Shown here in pieces: positions 1 to 12,400 of a stretch of 64,000 bases of DNA. A model generated the notes under the pieces. It did not search any database and was not told where the DNA came from. It worked only from the letters and a program-made list of their open reading frames with translations. The stretch is from positions 21,509,056-21,573,055 of the forward strand of contig OX940868.1 in the NCBI GenBank assembly GCA_954871525.1, written 5' to 3'. The position numbers were made by a program, and so were the translations under genes. Position 1 is the first letter of the stretch, and each line of letters starts with the position of its first letter. Source of the DNA: Parietaria judaica. Its lineage: Eukaryota; Streptophyta; Magnoliopsida; Rosales; Urticaceae.

Positions 1-28
1 CGTCTAATATGTACATATGATTTTTCAG

Positions 29-1650
29 GTCATTAAGAATTCAAATGGCTGCAATCTGGCTGTTGATATATGGAGCCTCGGTTGCACGGTTCTCGAAATG
101 GCTACAACAAAACCACCTTGGAGTCAGTACGAGGGGGTCAGTAATGTTTTCTGCATACAATTCATTCATTATATGTAATTTGCAGATATTCTCTTTGAAC
201 TATTATTTGTATTGTTGTAATTACCCTTTGAACTTTGATATATTAATTTCTCCCCTCGACTTGGAAATCGTACCAAATTCTGCCCTGAGAAATAAAAAAT
301 AAAAAAATTTCATTATATTTTATGCACTCGCAATGCACATGGTAGTGTTTAGTGAAAAAATAGTACAAGTTGACGGAAATCATCGGTTGTTTAACTGTCA
401 GGGGAGAAGTTAAAATAGTACAAGTTCGTGGTGGAAACTGTGACAACTTGACAAGCTTAAGGGGCATAGCTGCAAATTACTTATTATATGACTTTTGTGG
501 GTTGAAATTTGTGTTTATTTTCTTCTCCGAAGGTTGCTGCTATGTTTAAGATTGGAAACAGCAAAGAACTTCCGGCAATTCCAGATCATTTGTCGGCCGA
601 GGGAAGAGACTTTGTGCTGAAGTGCTTGCAAAGGAATCCGCTCCACCGTCCCACTGCTTCTCAACTTCTGGATCATCCCTTCGTTAAAAACGCTGCTCCA
701 GTGGACAGACCTATTTTCAATCCCGACCCTCCAGAAGCAACAAATGCCGCGAGATCTTTGGTATATTCAGGATACTGAATAACTGAAATAGTTTTCCTTT
801 TTACTTTGAGTCCTAATTTTATTTAACACGGAATTTCTTCAGGGCATCGGAAACGCTCGAAACTATTCAAACGTTGAGTCGGAATGGGTTGGCAACTATC
901 AGTCCAGAGGCGCAAAAATGGGTCTAGGGTCCAGGTACATGTCTCTCATGTTTACCGGTTTTTGTCCACACCGAGAATCATCTCTGGTTTCATATATATA
1001 TATACACTTGTTTTTTGCTTTGTTTTTGGCTTGAATGATTAAGGAGCATGTTGAAAACTGGTTTTATACCGGAACAGGTTTAAAACCAATTTTCAAGAAG
1101 TAAAGTTTGGTTCCGGTTTTGAAAATGTCAAAACAAAACAAAAAAAAAAAAAATCAGAGTTAGCTACCGTTTTCACCCAAAATTTAATATTTTCTGATTA
1201 CCACCTTTCAGTGACCTCCATATGCCACGGAATATATCGTGCCCAGTGTCTCCTATCGGCAGCCCGCTTTTGCATTCTCGTTCGCCGCAGCATATGAGTG
1301 GAAGGATGTCGCCGTCCCCGATCTCGAGCCCCCATGCCATGTCCGGCGCCTCCACACCTCTCTCCTGCGGCAGCGGGGCCCTCCCGTTTTACCACCCAAA
1401 GCAATACTTGCCGGAAGTGGGACCGATGGGCAGGGGTCAAAACGGCTTCTACCGAGGATTGCCACAAGCTTCTCAGGCTTTCCGGGACATAATCTCCTCT
1501 GAGAATTGCATGATCGGAAATCAGATTGTCCGATCTAATCCGACCGAGGCATACGATGATCAGTCTGTTCTCGCCGATCGAGTCTCCCAGCAGCTCCTGA
1601 GAGATCACGCAAAACTTAACATGAACCTGCCTACGGGAGATCGGACGTAG
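29..1650 (+). CDS. YDA: YODA/MAPKKK-type MAP kinase kinase kinase, C-terminal part (5' end outside window)
   Basis: This is the 3' part of a MAPKKK of the YODA/MAPKKK3 clade, which acts in the cytosol above MAPKKs in stomatal, embryo and immune signalling (family knowledge). Four coding exons are read: 29-136, 533-760, 843-934 and 1212-1650. All have AG/GT borders and give 288 in-frame codons before TAG. The first exon encodes kinase subdomains IX-X ([20 protein letters not shown]). The second finishes the kinase domain ([20 protein letters not shown]), the usual substrate-lobe end. The last exon is the Ser/Pro-rich tail with repeated SP motifs ([18 protein letters not shown]), typical of YODA regulatory C-termini. 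The N-terminal regulatory region and most of the kinase domain lie to the left of the window. YDA and its closest paralogue MAPKKK3 cannot be fully separated from this part alone. The family call is firm; the exact symbol is less so. Confidence 0.85.
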
Positions 1651-2474
1651 TATACGGTTTTTTGGGAGCTTGATTTGAGGAAAGAGAGAACCCGGGTTTT
1701 CACTCATCGAGCTTCTAAGATGAACGGTGTTGTGAAACTTGTCGCACAAGCTAACTCGCCAGTTAATATCGGCCACTGTAAAGAAATGTATATGTTCATT
1801 ACACCGAAGGAAAAAAAGAGAGAACTTGACGGAAGAGAAAAACGGCAAGGTATCTAGATTGACCCGATAACATTAGAACCCCGAGAAAATCTGATTTTCT
1901 TTTTCTCGTCTCGGTTTTCTTTGGAAGGAAAACGACGATGGCGGTGACGGGTGAGATTAGTGTACAAAGGAAAGGCCTCATTGGAGCTAATTTGTGGGAA
2001 TGTCAGGTGAATTTGGTAGGTCAGTTGATGTTCTTGTCGTTTAACATTTTGGTTCATATTGCAGATTGGTCCTTGAACTCTTGTAATGCTGATACTATTG
2101 TACCTAAAAATATACCTGCATGATAAAAAAAAAATAGAAGAAATCTAATTCTTGTTCGTATTGTGGAAATTTTACATTTGTAGTTCACAAGCGCTCTAAA
2201 AGTTTTGGCTCGAACGACAAAGATTATGGCAAAACGACAGTATTTCTTACGCAATTTAGAGCAACAAAATGTTGCAAAAAGATACGAAGACAATGGTTTG
2301 AGGGGGATAATTTCGACAAATATATTTATTATATTAAAAAGAACAGGGCGGCATATTCAGTAACTCTTGAGTATTAATCTTGCCTTATTCTATGATTATT
2401 AAATATTGAATTTTTAACACGTTTTACAGCTCAAATTAACAATAAAAATCTAATGTTTTCAACTTTGCATGTTA
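1651..2474. other. MAPKKK 3' UTR and short spacer
   Basis: The 3' UTR of the kinase gene should lie in the first few hundred bases. I see no second coding exon, RNA gene or clear transposon end before the Mutator-like element that follows. Confidence 0.4.
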
Positions 2475-2483
2475 AATAATAAA

Positions 2484-3053
2484 GGGATAATAGCGGCAAA
2501 AGTGGCCAAAGTTAGGCTAAGTGTGCAAATAAGTGGCCAAACTGATTTAATATCGGCATAAGTAGCCAAAGTTTACCAAACCGTGGACAGTACAAATTCC
2601 ATCCATTTCATGTCAATGCCGTTAGTCACGTCATTTCCACAAGTGTTGAGCTTTGGCCACTTATTTGTACACTCAGCCTAACTTTAGCCACTTTTGCCGC
2701 TATTATCCCTTATTTTTTACGTTCCAAAGTATTTTTTCGGGTTTATCTAGATATTTTTTGTTATTTTTTGTTATTTATCTAGATATCTAGATAAACCCTA
2801 AAAATACTTTGGAACGCAAAAAAATAAGGGATAATAGCGGCAAAAGTGGCTAAAGTTAAGCCGAGTGTGCAAATAAGTGGCCAAAGTTCAACACTTGTGG
2901 AAATGACGTGGTTAACGGCGTTGACATGAAATGGATGGAATTTGTACTATCCACGATTTGGTAAACTTTAGCTACTTATGCCGATATTAAATCTGTTTGG
3001 CCACTTATTTGCACACTTGACCTAACTTTGGCCACTTTTGCCGCTATTATCCC
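2484..3053. mobile_element. 570-bp fold-back Mutator-like MITE built from two inverted ~226-bp units
   Basis: Both ends carry a terminal inverted repeat starting GGGATAATAGCGGCAAAAGT. The element is flanked by a perfect 9-bp duplication, AATAATAAA (2475-2483 and 3054-3062), the target-site length typical of Mutator-like elements. Inside, the same terminus occurs twice more, ending near 2709 and restarting near 2828. The element is therefore two head-to-head copies of a ~226-bp TIR unit around a central palindrome rich in TCTAGATA. The transcript or single strand would form a hairpin of almost 280 bp per arm. It has no coding capacity. Confidence 0.85.
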
Positions 3054-3445
3054 AATAATAAATATTCTAAATGACTTAATGACATAGATTTATTTTTTAT
3101 TATTAAAAATACAAATTTTACGTCTTTGAGCATTTAAATTGCTCAATTTTAAGAAATCTAAGTACGATTACTGCAATTATTCCTAATACCAATGACAATA
3201 TGTCAACAAAACGTGACAAATTGAATTCCGAAACATCTCAATCTCATGCATGCATTACCACGAAAACGACTGTCATCGCGCACGACAATTTACAAACAAG
3301 AAACGACAATGTTTATTAACGCAACTTAGGAATCAAAACATATTAGACCAAATTGAGTGTCGTATGGTAAAGTTTACAAGGGAAATTAATTTTTTTTTCC
3401 GCAACCCTATATAAATATAGAAAATTGATATAATAAAAAAAGGAT

Positions 3446-6400
3446 CTATTTTGGGTGTGTGGTGGTGAGACTGAAATCCCAAAGCTGCTTGGCCAAGTCA
3501 ATGTTTTTGGGCACAGAGTTCGTGTCTGATTTATTCGAGTCTTTAAAATAATGGCCACTCACTCCCTTCACCTTTGGATGTAACGCCACGTAGCACTGTG
3601 TTGCTGCTCCCTAATAAACATTTCATTAAAAAAAGAGAGAAATTATCATTATATTCTTGTAATTGATCTCAATTAGTAATTATATATCATATAGTATTTG
3701 GGTTAACGACGGCAAAAATACTAAAAGTTTAGTCAAAGAACTCGTCTACCAAAAGTTTAATAGAGTATCTAAAGTCGCATTTGGGGCGTTGACTACTCCA
3801 TTCTCGTAACGCAGTTAACTTACCCGTTAACTCTAACCACGTGGACAAACGTGGGTTGCTGACATAGCAATTTTTGCCACGTGGACGAGCCCAATTAGGG
3901 GTTTAATTTTTTTTTTGTCGTAAACGAGGCTGATGTGAGCTCGTCCCATGGCAAAAAAATACTACATCAGCAACCCACGTTTTTCCACGTGGCCAGTAAC
4001 GGGTAAGTTAACTTCGTTACGAGAATGAAGTGGAAATAATTAATATTGGTAACTGATTTTACTAGTAGGGTTGAAGGGCGGAACCCGGTTTTTGAATTCT
4101 AAAACCTTGGATCTTGATTCCGAATTTAGAAAAATTCAAGATCGGAGCTGTTTCGGATAACCGAGGTTGAATTTTTATAGTCTACCGATTTTTCACGCTC
4201 GATATTTTTTTTTCTCTTAAAAATCTTTTATATGAATCTCGCATCTAGTAGTTTGAATATGGATGGGGTACCCATTTCCAAAATCTGTTTACTCGCTTTT
4301 GTATATAAAAAAAGAAGGAACTGTTGAATTGGGTAAATTCCGATCCCAAGATTTAGAGGCGGATTCCGGGAATTATAAGGTTCATAAAGTTACATTATAG
4401 TGATAGATTGCAAAAATGTATGGCCTAATTTATTATTCCTTCTATTTATATTTATAATAAAAAGTGAATAATATAGCCTATAATTACCTGCTGGGAATTT
4501 TTGACAAGGTATTTGAGCACGTGTCCTATGAATCTCATGGTGTCTGCATTCACAATGTAGCCAAAACGACATTAATTTGATCACAGGAAGCAGAAAAACG
4601 ACAATCATTTTACTATATATATAGTATATTCGATTTGGTAAAAGGTAAAAGTACCATTGAAGAGACCAGGGCCACGGAGAATATTTGTTGCTACCAATCC
4701 AGGATGTACTGAATTTGAAGTAATTTCCACTCCTTCTGTCTGCTTCGAAAAATCCAAAAAAAGTCAGGCAAAAAAAAAAAAATTAACATTATAAAGTTAT
4801 ATAATGTCACAACAATTTACCTTCAAAATTCTTGCAAGCTCATTAGAATGCAAAATATTGGCAAGCTTTGATTGCCCATAAGCGGCCATAGGTTTATAGC
4901 TGCGAAAAAAACGAGATTTTATATTCGAAAAATCATCTTAAGAAAAAAGACTATCGTAAACACTACGGAAAGACGATCATTCATTTTTAGAGCTCTACAA
5001 CGAATTCAGGAACTCGAATCGTCACCTCGATCTGTCGTTGATTATGTCGAAGCGGATCCCTTTGGCGAGCTGGTAAGCGTCGGAAGATACATTAACTATT
5101 CTACCCTCCCTCTTGCTTTGTTTTGATGTTCTTTTCATGTTTTCCATCAGAAGGTTTGTCAACAGAAAATGCCCTACCAGATGGTAAAAAATATTATAGG
5201 TTTGAAAAATGCCCTAAAGTATTGATTAAGTAGTAATTACGTTTCAATTCCAAACCATGATGACAACATAAAATCTTGATTCAATACATATCTCTAAGAC
5301 ACATCCTAAAATACTTCGCAGGGGTGATGCCTGTTAAGGTCGGATTTGGTCAAATCCATCCTCAACTTTACACTTGTCGTTCTCCCTAGAAACGACGAAG
5401 GTAGGGGTTCGCAAGATGGCGATGGGCCCCCGGCTCACCAAGGAAGAATGGAAATCGAGGAGACAGCCCAAGTTCTTCAAGGCTGGTCAGGTTGCGATGG
5501 GCCCCCAGCCCATCGGGAGAGGTGATGACCAAGGAGGACTCTCAAGCCCACTAAGGTCTAGGGTTTCTTCCCTGGATGTGACAAGAGAGTACGGCCCTGG
5601 GGGACCACTGCTGGGTAGTGGGCTCAGGATGTGGCAGGGGGACAATGTTAGTGGAAACGAGCTCTTTTGGTAGCCGTCGAGAATGTCGGAGAGGAGGACC
5701 ACAGAATATTTGAAGGGGGGACCACCAGAAGATCATCCAAGGGATTCGAGCCGAGGAGGTCGGAGCATCGCTATAAATAGAGAGGGAGCTCCCATTTGAG
5801 GGGGCTGGTCGACATCGAGAGGCAAGGGAGAAAACAGTGTCATCGCATAGTGCTTAGAGAGCCTTCGCGTAACGTAATTGATACTTTTAATCTTAGCTTA
5901 GTCGTATTCTCCTTCGAGGTTCCAAGCTATAAACGGAAGAAACCGATCCCCTTTGTAATCAGAATCAATCAAAGATACCCCTTCATTCGTGTTATTCGTG
6001 TGTTTGCATTGTGTATTTTTGTGACTGTAAGGCGGTACGAATCGCCCTCTACAGTTTGGCCCACGAGTGCCTGCTTCGCATGAAGCTCGACGACCTCACC
6101 ATCGGAGGCCGTCCCCGAAAGGTGTCAGGGTTCAACGGTGACGTCACCACCTCGTTGGGAACGGTTCAGCTAGCCGTGTACGCCGGGAGTGTGAGGAGGA
6201 TGACCGAGTTCATGGTCCTCGACGTGGAATCGCACTTCAACGTGATCCTCGGAAGGCCGTGGATTCATGCGATGAGAGCCGTGCCCTCCACCTATCATCA
6301 GTGAGTCAAGTTCCCTGGAAAGGACGAGGGGACTATCGAGGAGCTCCAAGGCTGTCGCGATGCCTACCGCATCTGTTATATGATGCATCATCGAGCGGCG

Positions 6401-9400
6401 AGTAGTGGGAAGAGGCCCGAGAAGGCTCTCGAGAACCGCGAGGTCGGCTTATAGCAATTAGCCATCGCCGCCCCGCCTCCACCAACGACGAAGCAAAGGA
6501 AGAGGCGCAAGAAGAAGGGGAAAGGAGGAGATCCCGGAATCCCCGGGATCCTTAGCGCGGAGGACGTGGAGGACCAGGCGACAGAAGAGCGGAGCGGTGG
6601 GCCGCAGGTCGAGGAGGTCGAGCAGATCTGCATCGACGAGACTGACCCGACAAGAACCGTCGGAGTGGGCGCGAGACTTGATCCAGAGGTGAAAGCCCAG
6701 CTGGTAGAGTTCCTGAAGAGGAACAAGGGAAGCTTCGCATGGACCAACGACGATATGCCAGGAATAGATCCCGCGGTTATCACTCACCGGCTCAACACCG
6801 ATCCCAATCATCGACCGGTCATACAGAAGAGGAGGAAGGTGGCGGCCGATAGAAACAAGATCATCAACGACGAGGTGGACAGGTTGCTGGCGATGGGAAC
6901 TATCCGGGAGGTCAAGTACCCCGAATGACTGGCCAACACCGTCGTCATACAGAAGAATAACGGCAAGTGGAGGGTCTGCGTGGACTACGTCGATCTCAAC
7001 AAAGCGTGCCCAAAGGATAGCTTCCCGATACCCCATATCGACCGCTTAGTCGAGGCGACCATCGGGTATGAGCTCATGAGCTTCATGGACGCCTATTCTG
7101 GGTATCACCAGATCAGGATGCACCCCGATGACGAGGAGAAAACCGCCTTCATCAGCGAGCGAGGGACGTACTGCTACAAAGTCATGCCGTTCGGGCTGAA
7201 GAATGCCGGCGCCACTTATCAGCGGCTCATGACGAAGATGTTCCACGATCAGATAGGGGAATCGCTGGAGGTGTACATCGACGACCTGGTCGTCAAGTCT
7301 CTAAAGGTTGCCATGCACATCGAGCATCTGGAGAGATGTTTCAGGGTCCTCAACGAGCATAAGATGAAGCTGAACCCGATGAAGTGTACCTTCGACATCT
7401 CGTCCGGAAAGTTCTTGGGCTTCATGGTGACCCGTCGCGGAATCGAGGCTAGCCCCGACCAGGTCGAAGCTTTCCAGAGCATGCCCTCGCCTCGTAATCG
7501 AAGAGAGGTCCAGAAGCTGACGGGACGGATTAACGCGCTCGGACGATTCATCTCGCGGCAAACGGACCGAACCCTTCTCTTCTATGAGCTGCTGAAGAAG
7601 AATAAGAAGTTCGAGTGGACACAGGAATGCGAGGAGGCGTTCCAAGCGTTGAAGGCTTATCTCTCGTCGCCACCAGTCATGACGAAGCCGGAGCCAGGAG
7701 AGCCTCTGTACCTGTACCTCGCGGTGTCTGATCACGCGATAAGCCAGGTGTTAGTGCGAGAAGAGAAGGGGGAGCAGAAGCCCGTTTCGTATATTAGCCG
7801 GAAGCTCCTTGACGCCGAAACGCGGTACCCCCAGGTTGAAAAACTGGCTCTCGCGTTATTCGACGCATCGGAAAAGTTGAGGTTCCATTTCCAGATGCAC
7901 ACCATCGTCGTCATGACGGACAGGCCCGTGAGGTCCATTCTTCACAGCCCGAACCAGTCAGGGAGGATCACAAAGTGGTCGATCAAGTTAGGAGCTTACG
8001 ACATCGAGTATCGACTCCGAACCAGCTTGAAATCACAGGTCCTTGCTGACTTCCTCATCGAGTTGCCGAAAGAGCTCGTGGATTCGCGCGACGAGACAGT
8101 GATGTGGAGGCTCCTCGTCGATGGGTCGTCAACATCGCTCGGATCGGGTATCGGGATCAGGCTCGTCTCCCCGATAGGAGAAGTCGTGGAAAAAGCTTGT
8201 CGCCTCGCTTTCCGGGCCATGAATAACGAGGCCGAGTACGAGGCTCTCATCGTCGGGATGCAATCGGCTCTGGCTTTGGGCGTGAGGAAGGTAAACGCTT
8301 TCTCGGACTCCCAGTTAGTGGTCAAGCAGGTTAACGGGGAGTACGAGAAGAACGACGAAAGGATGGAGGCATACGCCGGAGTTGTCGAATCCCTGTCAAA
8401 GAAATTCGACTTTTGGACTTTGACACAGGTTTCGAGGGGCGATAACAACCACGCCGATGCGTTGGCGGGCTTGGGCTCCACAACCGAAATCGACGAGCTC
8501 CGGTCGATCACCGTCGAGACGGTCGAGCGGCCCAGTATCCAGCGAGAGGAAGGTCCGCCAAAGAAGAAGCGTAGGGCCAGCGATAACACCTCCGAGAAGC
8601 AGGACGACGAGGTTGACGCTCAAGAGATCCTCGACATCGAGTGCGAGAACCTGAGTCCCGACGAGCAGGGAATCGTAGACGATGACGAAGAAGAGGATTG
8701 GCGCACCCCTCTTCGAAGGTACATCCTCGACGGAGCGTTGCCCGATGACAGGCAGGAGGCCAGGAAGTTGCGAACCAAGAGCGCAAAGTATTCTGTTCTG
8801 AATGGCAGGCTATACAGGGCGAGCTTCGAGGGAATACTACTCCGATGCTTAGGCAAGAAGGAGGCAGAGTACGTTATGGGAGAAATCCACGGCGGGGAGT
8901 GCGGCAATCACTCCGGCGGCCGATCCCTCCTGCGAAAGGCCAAGCGGCAAGGCTTCTTTTGGGAAACCATGGTCGCGGACTGCGCCGACCACACCAAGAA
9001 GTGCGAGAAGTGCCAGCGCCATGCTCCAGCGATAAATTGCCCAGCCGAGAAGCTGTCGGTGGTGTCCGTCCCGTACCCCTTCATGAAGTGGTCGATGGAT
9101 ATCGTCGGTCCTATGCCTACCGGCTCCCGACAGCGGAGGTTTATGCTGGTAGTGACGGACTTCTTCACTAAGTGGTCCGAAGCAGAGGCGTACGCCAACA
9201 TCAAGGATTTGGACGTCGAAAGCTATGTCTGGAAGAACGTGATTACACGTTTTGGACTGCCCCGTGAGATCATCGCCGATAACGGTTCCCAGTTCATCTC
9301 GAAGAGATTCCAGGACTTCTGCGCTCGATGGAGAATAAGGTTGAACACGTCAACGCCGAGATACCCGCAGGGAAACAAAAATGCGGAAGCGGTCAATCGC

Positions 9401-12400
9401 ACCATCGTCGACAGCATCAAGAAAAGGCTCGACGAGAAGAAGGGCTTGTGGGCCGATGAGCTCCCCGGAGTTCTTTGGGCCTACCGCACGACTCCCCACT
9501 TGGCCACCGGCGAGACCCCTTTCGCCCTCGCCTTCGGGGTCGAAGCAGTGATACCGGCTGAGGTGGGAATACCCAGTCTTCGACGAACGTGGGCTCCAAG
9601 CCATTCGGACGACAACAGCCAAGCACTGCTCCATCAACTGGACCACATCGACGAAAGGCGAGAGCGAGCTAAAGCGCACATCGCCAACTACCAGAACACC
9701 ATCGCTCGATTCTACAATAAAAGCGTGCGCCCTCGACAGTTTAGGGTCGGAGAGCTGGTGCTCCGCAAGGTTTTCCAGAACACGGCGGAGCTGAACGCGG
9801 GGAAGCTCGGGCAGAGCTGGGAAGGCCCATACAAGGTCGTAGAGGTAGTCAAACCAGGAGTCTACAGGCTCGAGAACTTGGCCGGCCTCGAGGTGGTTCG
9901 GAGTTGGAATGTCAAGCACCTCAAGAAGTTCTATCAGTAGGTCTTGTCGTCCCAATTCCTTATATTTACATTCTATATTAACTGTCTCAATGGGAAGTCC
10001 CGACCCACTTGTTCGGGACCGCTCACGGCCCCGGCTTGTTTCTAATAAAGACAGGGAGTACTCTTCCCTCGGGAGCCGCACCCTTATGGGGGACTCGAAG
10101 GGTTTAATGAGGCTCGCCTTTGTGGAAAAATATCTCTCTAACAATCTTACAGGCTCAAATTTACGAATAACCTCAAAATAAGTGCAGCGCACGATCAGCC
10201 GCAACCCGAGCATCGATGACAAAATCAAAAACATTAAAATAAAGCGCAGAACAAAGTGAAAATAACAGAGCCTAAATACGACACGCGAGCAAATTCGAAA
10301 GGCAAAAAGCGCCATCGTCATCAACCCTCTAAGTACGCCGCCGTGGCGAGCACGACATTATCATCGGACTCGTCACCGCCTGCGACTTAGAAGAAGAAGG
10401 AAAAAGGGCCTCGACAAAAGTCTCGATGGCACCATGAAAAAGAAAAAAGGGCCTCGACAAAAGTTTCGATGGCACCATGAAAAAGAAAAAAGGGCCTCGA
10501 CAAAAGTCTCGATGGCACCATGAAAAAGAAAAAAGGGCCTCGACAAAAGTCTCGATGGCACCATGAAAAAAGAAAAAAGGGCCTCGACAAAAGTCTCGAT
10601 GGCACCATGAAAAAGGAAAAAAGGGCCTCGACAAAAGTCTCGATGGCACCATGAAAAAGAAAAACGGGCCTCGACAAAAGTCTCGATGGCACCATGAAAA
10701 AGGAAAAAAGGGCCTCGACAAAAGTCTCGATGGCACCACGAAAAAGAAAACAGGGCCTCGACAAAAGTCTCGATGGCACCACAAAGAGCTAGAGATAAGA
10801 AGCAGTATCGCGACAGATTCCCCCCTCCAGCTCCATTCTCTATGTTCGTTTCGTTTTTTACAAAAAAAAGGGGGGGGGGGAAGGAGAGGATGCACATGTC
10901 AACATCTTACACAATAAGATCCCGTATAAAGAAAACTACATATATATACAACAATGACATAATTACAGAAGGTCTTTGTTTACTCATACGCCAAAAAGCT
11001 TATAACATTCATGTTTACATCTGAGCCTTGTAGGCAAACCACTACAAATTACGTAAACTGGAAAAACAAAAACAGTTCAGCCTCAGCCCTCGTCGGATTC
11101 AAGAGCGGAGTCGGCAAGGTCATCGATGTAATCCGATACCGCTCGGTCGAGAATATCCTCGGCGAAGTCCGAGAAGGCGGCCAAATGACGCGGGTCTTGA
11201 GTAAGGAACTTTGTCAAAGCAGTTGGCGGCAACAGGTCCAAGCGGTGAGCCGCAGAGGAGCTCTCTTCGAGATCCGCCGAAGGAGGCACCGCGATCCAAA
11301 GAGCCAGGACGTTGATCAGGTCGCGCACGAGGGCGTAATTTTCTGGATCCTCGGCGAGGAACGAGGCGATCACGCCCTCGTCAGGCTTCAGAGGCCAAGA
11401 AACGAGAGGTAGCTCGTCGACCTGCGAGAAGAAGGGTGAGAATAGTTGACCTCAGTAAAACAAGAAACGTGAGGAAAAAGACAGTCGTGATTCAATAACA
11501 AAAGCTCAGTAGAGGAAAGAAAGATCTTTTTCATTTCATCAAATATTCTGGGAGTACAAAGAAGAGGCCCAAGGCCAAAGCAAAAAAGAAGAGAAGAAGG
11601 TAACAGCGAAGCTCGCAAAAGAAAAATCAAAATATACATAGGCAGTGTTCCTATGGAAGATCATCCTGTACCGTCGGCTCTTGAATCGAGAGGGTCTCGT
11701 CGTTGGTCCCGTACTCGTCGACGGAGTCCGAAGCCGAGGCAGTCGTCCCCGCGGGGAAGGCGGCCAGCCTCTCGGACTCGAGGATGGAGGATTGCAAGGC
11801 GAGAGAGGCGGCGAATCCAGAGGAAGAGCTGACCTCACCTCTAGCTCCTCCACCTTCGCGGAATGCTCCTCGATGATCCCGCGCCACTTCGGTAGGAGGG
11901 GCAGGAGTTTCCCCACCGTCGTGACGGGAGGGAGCTTCTCGACCATGTCAAGGTTGGCTTTATAGCCGGCAACCATGCGGTGATGATCGACAGACTCGTC
12001 GAGAGCTGCGAACCTCTCATCGCGACGCTGAATTTTGGCCTTAGCCTTCTCAAAAAGACGCAGCCGTGCACTGCGTTCCTCGACAACCTCCGCTTGAGCG
12101 GCCTCCAGCTCGTCGGCAAGCTTCTTCAAAGCGTTGGTCACCCGGGAGACCAAGCGACTCTCTTCCTCGGGAGATACGCCGACGGCCTCGCTCAGGCGAG
12201 CAAGCCTCCTCGTCTTCTTCTCGAGCGCCACGGTGAGGTCGCGAGTCGCGCGTCGATGGCGCTCCGCCTCATCGACGAGGGCACGTTTCTGCTCCTCGAC
12301 CTGCTGCTCTGCCTGCCGACGAAGGGAAGCCTCCTTCTCCAGGGAGGCCTTGGCCTCTTCAAGGGCCTGGCGGTCCCGAGTGGCTTCTTCCCGATACCTT

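Noticed and set aside
5374..6304. LTR-internal frames (99, 95 and 97 codons)
   Set aside because: The first two lie in the LTR and are repeated in the 3' LTR; the third only contributes its C-terminal part, which is the protease remnant already listed.
6458..9204. Reverse-strand frames under the Tat pol (e.g. 192, 197 and 144 codons)
   Set aside because: Shadows of a GC-rich coding strand; no domain is recognisable and the + strand pol explains the composition.
9350..10324. 324-codon reverse frame crossing the end of pol
   Set aside because: Overlaps the integrase C-terminus in antisense, has no known motif and crosses into noncoding sequence; likely a shadow.
10329..10897. Long reverse-strand open frames over the tandem repeat (repeating SRLLSRPFF / [11 protein letters not shown])
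   Set aside because: They exist in all three reverse frames only because the 43-44-bp unit lacks stops; composition is purely repeat-driven.
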